A DNA stretch of 64,000 bases from contig CM065646.1 in NCBI GenBank assembly GCA_033220425.1, positions 255,501 to 319,500 of the forward strand, given 5' to 3'. The translations under genes and the position numbers were made by a program. This document shows positions 57,646-64,000 of this stretch, one piece after another. The stretch's first letter is position 1. Each line of letters opens with the position of its first letter. Source of the stretch: Lepraria neglecta. Its lineage: Eukaryota > Ascomycota > Lecanoromycetes > Lecanorales > Stereocaulaceae. The notes under the pieces were generated by a model. It was given only the letters and a program-made list of their open reading frames with translations, was not told the origin of the DNA and ran no database searches.

Positions 57646-59328
57646 GTAAGGTATAAGGTATACTAAATAAGTAATTATCTATAAAACCCGGATAGGAAGA
57701 ACCTATACAAGACTATTAATACGATAGGGAATATTAGTAATATAGTAAAGTTCTATATACTAAGTGTATATTACCCGATTACTTACTATATAGGGAGGAG
57801 AGGAACTGCCTAGCGAAAGAGTATACGGTATCTCTACTAAAGAGAACCTCTTATAGAGAGACCTAGTAGTATAAGTATAAGGAAGATAGGTACTAGTAGT
57901 ATCTTATAAGTAAAAGGAAGTATTACTATTTCCTATACTTTATAGATAAATAGGAAAAGGAAAGGAATAACTTACTTAAAGTCTTCAAGGAAGGAGCTTA
58001 TAACTAAGTACTATAGTATAGCTACCTATACGATAGATATACTCTATATAAGGCTATAAAGGAAATATACGGATTCCTATCGTTATAGGGAAAAGAGTAA
58101 TCCCTTATACTACAGGGAAGTATAAGGAGATTAATACGTTATTCCCTAAATAATAACTATATTCCGCTTAGTATTATACTTATATTATTATACTAGTAAA
58201 TATCGATAGATAGCGGACCGTGGCGATAATAGATAGCGGGGCTATAGGAAATTTCATCTTAAGGAACTTAGTAGACTTAAGCGGCCTACCGACTCGAAAG
58301 AAGAAATTATCCTATAAACTTCGCCTAGCTAATAGGTTAGTATTCTTAATAGGAAAAGTAGAGGAGGAAACTCGCTCCCTACTAGTAATAATTTAGTAAT
58401 ACTATAAGGAGATTACATTTGATATAGTTAGGATAGCTACTTATAATATTATTTTAGGAATACCTTAGTTAAATAAATATAATCTAGAAATTAACTAGAA
58501 GATAAAAGTATTTAAATTCGGATGATCTAGAGATATTACTAGTATTAGACCTATTAGTCGATAGTAGACGATAATAGATAAGAGAAAGAACCGAAGACCG
58601 GTCAAAGTATATATTACTTTATTTTTAAATAATAAGAGTAGCTTCTAAGAGAGAAGGCTTAACTCCTTAGTTACTAGTAAAGGTTAGTAGAATACTAAAG
58701 AGAGAGCTATTAAAGGGAAAGACGAACCTTCTATAATCCCTCAGGAATATAAATAGTAGGTATACCTATTTAAGGAAGAGACGAGCGTAAAAGTATTACC
58801 TAAGTACTAACTATAGGATTATAAGATCGAACTCGAACCTAGTAAGGCACCGATATTTAGACCTATCTATATATTATTAGAAAAGGAACTTACTATACTT
58901 CGCGGGTATATTAATAAGAACCTTAAGAAAGGATTTATTCGGGAATCTAAATTACTAGTAGGTTATCTAATCCTCTTCGCGCCGAAGAAGGATAGAAGTC
59001 TAAGGCTATATATTAACTATCGAAAGTTGAACGATATTACTATCAAGAATTATTACCCTTTACCAAATATTGGCGAGCTATAGGATTAGCTCGGTAAGGC
59101 AAAGATATTTACGAAGCTAGACCTTAGGGGCGTATATAATCTAATCTAGATAAAAGAAGGTGAAGAATGGAAAACTACCTTCCGGACCAGGTATAGCTAC
59201 TACGAGTACCTAGTAATACCGTTTAGACTCACTAACGTACCGGCAACCTGCCAAGCACTTATTAATAACGTTGTACGAGTATACTTAGATCGAACAACGA
59301 TAGCGTACCTCGACGATATCTTGATTTA

Positions 59329-59843
59329 TGTTACGAACCACGTTGCGTACGGTGGTCCGTTATATATAGATTGATTCTTAATAGGGATAGAGGTACAATA
59401 GAGCAAGAGGGTGAAGCAGGCTTCAAGTGATACTAAGCGGGTCTGGTATATAATCAGATAATATATGTTTAGTGCCTAGCCTAAGAGATCTATTGCATGT
59501 AGTAAACAATTGAATAGTAAGTTGAGCACGATGCTCCAAGTGGTGCGAGCAGTGCTCCGTATATATAGACATACGAAATCTATGCCAAGCATTCCTGATC
59601 GCACTGGTCGCACTGATCGCACCGCGCTTATTGCGACCACTGCGCTTATCGCTTAACATGCCAAGCCTTCTTGATCGCACTGATTGTACTAATCGCACCG
59701 CGCTTATTATAACTACTGCGCTCATCGCTTAATATGCCAAGCCTTCAGGGTCTGTCCGAGTCGGATACCGATTCGTCGACTCGAACTATAACGGGCGCTA
59801 CGCTCCTTGAGCGTATCCCTAATCATGTTTCCTGATCGTAATA
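59329..59843 (-). repeat. 3' LTR of E4 (about 515 bp) with internal tandem repeat
   Basis: Starts TGTTACGAACC. It holds two tandem units of roughly 75 bp at about 59,580-59,745 (TGCCAAGC ... TGATCGCACTG ... ATCGCACCGCGCTTAT ... CGCTTAA). A TATATATAGACATACGAAATC box is shared in position with the other LTRs. Confidence 0.8.
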
Positions 59844-59889
59844 TTAGCTCCCTCTCCCAGATTTCTCGTCCTAAGAAACCATCTATCCT

Positions 59890-60440
59890 TTATACTACCC
59901 CGATATACTAAACGTTTAGATAAACCGACCGTCCGCCGAACGGTGTTGGCTAGTAAGCTAACCGAAGTCGTGATACGGCCGTGTTCCCGATATGTTGCCA
60001 GCGGCAAGCAGTACTTGATAGGTATAGGTTCCGACAGGTATTCTAACTGTATAGGCAGCAGTAGAAAATGCGACCTTGTAGTATCGCCCCTTAAGATATA
60101 TTATATCGAGATAGAATAAAAGGAAGCGTAGTTATAGTTAAAAACTACGCGCGAAGAGTTAGCTCGTAATACGGAAGAGTCTATACGTCTTTAGGCCATA
60201 CTAATACGCCTTTAGATATAGTATAAATAACTTGAAGATAAAAAGCGGAAGATTATAGACTAAGAGATATAGAATATTAAGAAGTTAGAAGAAGACTAGT
60301 AGTCTATCCTAAGTATTCCTGATAGCTAGATATTCAACGTCTCGTCCGAATAGTTTGGCTTCCTAGATAGAACCGATTGGTCCTCCTTCCCGATTATTCC
60401 CGGAACTCCTATAGAAGGTCCTAGTAGTTCCGGAGGTTCC
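59890..60440 (+). other. antisense reading frame of E4, decayed
   Basis: Encodes stretches homologous to the E2 and E3 antisense frames (VASGKQYLIG, SSRKCDLVVSPL). It starts close to the LTR and is opposite to pol. It is decayed with many breaks. Confidence 0.5.
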
Positions 60441-63400
60441 TAAGAGGTTCCTAGGTATTTTCGGTATTATCGTATCCTTTCTATTTAACTAGATACTTCT
60501 AATTAATCTAATTTAGAATCCTCTCGACCTTAAACTCCGTTTCTTCTTTAATATTATAATAAAATATTTCCTGCAAGGGTATATTAGAGTCTACTAGCTC
60601 CAAGAGTAAGATATAGAATACCGGATATACCTTAGCGTTAGGTAGAAGCTCGAGTTTATAGTTAATAGGTCCTTTTACCTATTTAATTAAGAATAGTCTA
60701 ACCTTAATATAATCTAGTTTCTTACTTAGTCTCGTTATTCTTATATTTTTTATTAGGAGGTATACTTTATCCCCCTTTTTTAGCTAAGGAATATTCTTTC
60801 TTTTCTTATTAATTCGTTCCTTTAGTTTAGAATTTAAGCTTTCGATAGATCTTTATATATCCTTATATAAATTCTTTAGCTTATCCGCCTTTACTAAGGC
60901 TTTTTCTATATTAGGTCCCTCTCTAGGTTATAGAAAAGTATTTATATTCTTTCTATAATTGGCAAAGAATAGTATCAGCTTTATTATATCTAATATCTTA
61001 TTATTATATACTAGTTATACTATTAGAAGTAGTAATACCTAGTTATCCTATTTCTAGTTAACGTAGTATCTAAGGTACGCTTCTATTATCTAATTTGTAT
61101 ATTCTATTTATCTATCTATCTGCGAATAGTATACCGTTAACATTCTTAGTTTCGTTCTAATTACTCTGATAAGTATCTTCTAGTAATTAGATATAAAGAG
61201 CTTATCTCTATCTAATATAATCGACTTTGGTATACTATAATCTCTTATTAGCCTATCTAGTAGTATAAATACTAGTTAATCTACTTTATAGGTTTCCTTG
61301 AAAGGTACTATAATAGTATACTTTATTAGTTTATCTATAATGACTATAATTGAATCGAAGGTATCCTACGTAGCTAGATCCTTGGATAGTAGTAACTTAA
61401 CTATAAAGTCTATTATAACGTCGTCCTATAGTAATTCTAGAACTGGTATAAATTATATTTATCTATATTTAGTATATCGTATAGACTTATTCTGCTAGTA
61501 TTAAATATATTCTTTAATATATTATTTAACGCGCGCTCGAAGTTTTAGCGCCGCGTATCCTCGTCCTAGGAGTTCTACTATCTTAGCGACTCCCGGATAA
61601 CCTTATAATAGGTTATCGTAGTAATCCCTAATTACTTCTTCTATATATTATTCAGGTAGATAAGTTTTCCCCTAGTATTTAAGTAATACCGTATCCGGCT
61701 GATCCTTTCTTAGGATTGTTGCGAATATATTATCTTCGTAGGCCTTTACGATCCTATTAGTTATATTAGGTCCTATTATATAAAGGGTTATAGCTAATAT
61801 CTAGTATAGTACTAATAATCCATCGGCTTCTTTCTTTAGGATTAGTTATTCTATAATATCCTTTTCTTCTATATAGTCTAATTGCCTACTAAGGGCGTCT
61901 ACTTAACTATTATCCTTCCCTAGGGTATAGGTTATCTTGAACTTATATTAACCTAGTAGTTCTAACTATCGGACCTATTATCTATTTAACTCCTTTGTTA
62001 TTATAAAGTTAAGAAGGTTCTTATAGTCCGTAAAGATAGTTAAGTCTAAGTAGCTTTCTACGTATACTCGCTAGTTCTAAAGTATATATACTACGGTAAG
62101 TAACTCCTTGTCGTGTATATTATAGTTCTATTCTACTACTAATATCTTCCTTGAATAGTAGGTAACTAGATACTATTTTTGGTCTTTCATCTAGTATAAG
62201 TATACTCCTATTACGAGATCCGATATATTCGTTTCGATACGAGCTAGCTCGTTTATTTAAAAGGTATAGAGTACTAGTAGATCCGCGTATACCTTCTTTA
62301 GTATATTAAACGCCTTCTATTAGTCTTTTCCCTATATGAATCCGATATTCTTCTTGGTAATATCCGTTAGCGGTAGTACCTTCTTGGAGTAGCCCTCGAT
62401 AAACTTCCTGTTAAAGTTAGCAAATCCTAAGAAGCTTTATACTGCTTTGACGTCCTATAGTATAGGCTATTCAGCTATAGCCTTGATCTTCTCCGGGCTT
62501 ATACTAATACCTTTTATACTAACTATAAATTCTAGAAACTCTACTAATTCCCTATAGAATTCGCACTTTTCTGGTTTAAGAAGAAGTTTTGCTTATAATA
62601 GGTATCTAAGGACGTCCTATATATACGTAATATATTCTTTCTTATTCTTAGAATAAATTAGTATATTATCGAGGTACGCTATTACTATTCGATCTAAGTA
62701 TACTCGTACGATATTATTAATAAATACTTAGTAGGTTACTAGTGCGTTGGTGAGTCTAAACGGTATTACTAGATACTTATAATAGCTATATCTTGTTCGG
62801 AAGGTAGTTTTCTATTCTTCGCCTCCTTTTATCTAAATTAGGTTATATACGCCTCTAAGATCCAGTTTAGTAAATATCTTTGCTTTCCCGAGCCGATCCT
62901 ATAGCTCGCCGATATTAGGTAAAGAATATCTATTCTTAATTATAATATCGTTTAACTTTCGATAGTCGACGTATAGTTGTAAGCTTCCGTCCTTCTTTAG
63001 TATAAAGAGGATCGGGTAACCTACTAGTAATTTAGATTCTCGAATAAATCCTTTTTTGAGGTTCTCGTTAATATACCCGCGAAGTACTTTAAGTTCCTTT
63101 TCTAATAATACGTAAATAGGTCCAAATATTAGTTACTTACTAGGTTCGAGTTCAATCTTATAATCCTATAGCTAATACTTAGGTAATACTTCTATATTCG
63201 TCTCTTCCTCGAATAAATACGCCTACTTACTATATTCCTAAGGGATAGAGGGTATATTAGTTCCTCCCTTAACTCTTACTTTATTATCCTACTAACCTTT
63301 ACTAGTAACTATAGAGTCGGACTACCCTTTAGTACCGTCCTTATATAAAGCTAAGGTAATATATACCTCGACTAGTCTTCGGTTCGACTTCTTATCTACT

Positions 63401-64000
63401 ATTAAACGCTACTAATATATAGGTATAATCCTAGTAATATTTCCAGATTGATCCATCTTGAGTACTCCTCGAGCCTAATCGATTATTAGGTTATACTTCT
63501 TTAACCAAGGTATTCCTAAAATTATATAATAGGTAGCTATCCTAATAACGTTAAAGGTAATCTCCTTATAGTAGCGCTAAATTATAATAGGTAACGAAAG
63601 TATCTCTTTATCTACCTTTCCTATTAATAGTATTAACCTATTAGCTATCTAAAGATTATACTACTACGACTTCTTTCAAGTTAGTATTCTAGTTATTTAT
63701 ACTAAGTCTCGCGAGATAAAGTTTCCAGTAGCTCTAGAATCTATTATCGCAACGGTCCGCTATCCGTTAATAATTACCGGTATCTTTATATATATATCGT
63801 ATTGCGCGGAATATAGATATTATTTAGGGGTTAATATATTGATCTCCTTATAGCTACCCCTACTATAAGGGATTACTCTTTTCCCGCTTGTAGGAGTAGG
63901 AACCCTACCTTTAACTTCGACTATATATACTTCTCGTAGTTATCGTGTAGATAGGCGTACTATTCTATTAAATGGTATTCTCTAGCACTTAGGTTATTAT

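Larger units (their letters stand above)
38887..59328 (+). mobile_element. E1: old Gypsy chromovirus-type LTR retrotransposon, plus orientation, interrupted by E2, E3 and E4
   Basis: E1 begins with an LTR at 38887-39297. Its own sequence then runs 39298-40283, 50843-51110 and 57651-59328, with E2 and E3 inserted between, and it is cut again by E4 in the reverse-transcriptase region. The pieces align in order with E2's internal part: gag, protease (about 58,190-58,530) and RT (from about 58,990). The remaining pol and 3' LTR would lie beyond the window. It is broken throughout, with dozens of breaks, and its AT-rich, TA-rich composition is typical of RIP. As the recipient of the other insertions it is the oldest of the set. 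Confidence 0.85.
59329..64000 (-). mobile_element. E4: related Gypsy chromovirus with a different LTR, minus orientation, runs out of the window
   Basis: The 3' LTR is 59329-59843. Inside, leftward-reading parts are: antisense frame (about 59,890-60,440, plus strand), chromodomain end near 60,450-60,530, integrase about 60,700-61,750, RNase H about 61,850-62,300, RT about 62,400-63,010, protease about 63,480-63,770, and the beginning of the gag side up to the window end. pol aligns with E1-E3 but the LTR is unrelated over most of its length, so this is a sister subfamily. It is heavily decayed. Its 5' LTR and second target duplication lie outside the window. It interrupts the RT region of E1. 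Confidence 0.83.

Noticed and set aside
38887-59745. Short tandem units in the LTRs as a CRISPR-like array
   Set aside because: Only two units per LTR, at a fixed place inside LTRs, in a eukaryotic sequence.

Overview
The window looks like a chromosome segment of a filamentous ascomycete (Pezizomycotina). Genes carry very short introns (44-69 nt) with GT...AG borders and CTNAC-like branch sites. The families are typical of these fungi: a HET-domain gene, fungal ankyrin and DUF6536-type genes, Uve1, and App1. The right-hand part is AT-rich and full of decayed LTR retrotransposons of the kind left by repeat-induced point mutation (RIP). Species cannot be fixed from the sequence.

Left part (1 to about 35 kb) has ordinary base composition and a mix of working and broken genes. 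Apparently intact: a divergent pair of medium-chain zinc dehydrogenases (542-1862 minus, 2537-3785 plus), an acidic hypothetical protein (8340-9412), two possible small secreted proteins (10444-11004, 11485-12060), a BTB protein (12579-13475), an App1-type phosphatidate phosphatase (14080-16887), a Uve1 UV-damage endonuclease with a possible mitochondrial leader (23602-26117), an OTT_1508-like deaminase-fold protein (30280-32350) and a coiled-coil orphan (33174-34976). Accessory genes are broken: a HET-domain gene, an ankyrin gene, a large secreted protein, a DUF6536 membrane protein, a 3'-5' exonuclease, and kinase and ankyrin pieces. The last fragments lie in a transition zone at about 35.8-38.9 kb.

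Right part (38,887 to the end) is a set of nested insertions. An old Gypsy chromovirus (E1) starts at 38,887 and is interrupted three times: by a same-family copy in the same orientation (E2, 40,284-50,837, target duplication CCCTA), by a reversed same-family copy (E3, 51,111-57,645, target duplication GTAAG), and by a related reversed element with a different LTR (E4, 59,329 to beyond the window). All four are heavily decayed. Each of E2, E3 and E4 carries, between pol and the 3' LTR, a short antisense reading frame for a small Cys-containing protein.

The most striking object is a 3,992-bp Tc1/mariner-type DNA transposon (46,841-50,832) inserted at a TA three bases from the end of E2's 3' LTR. 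It has about 87-bp, nearly identical terminal inverted repeats and normal base composition. It carries two complete convergent genes: a 346-aa DD34E transposase with one 44-nt intron, and on the other strand an 805-aa intronless protein with N-terminal Pro-rich repeats, a Cys/His cluster and a SAM-like C-terminal stretch. A large second gene inside a Tc1/mariner element is unusual and is the best candidate for an undescribed system here.
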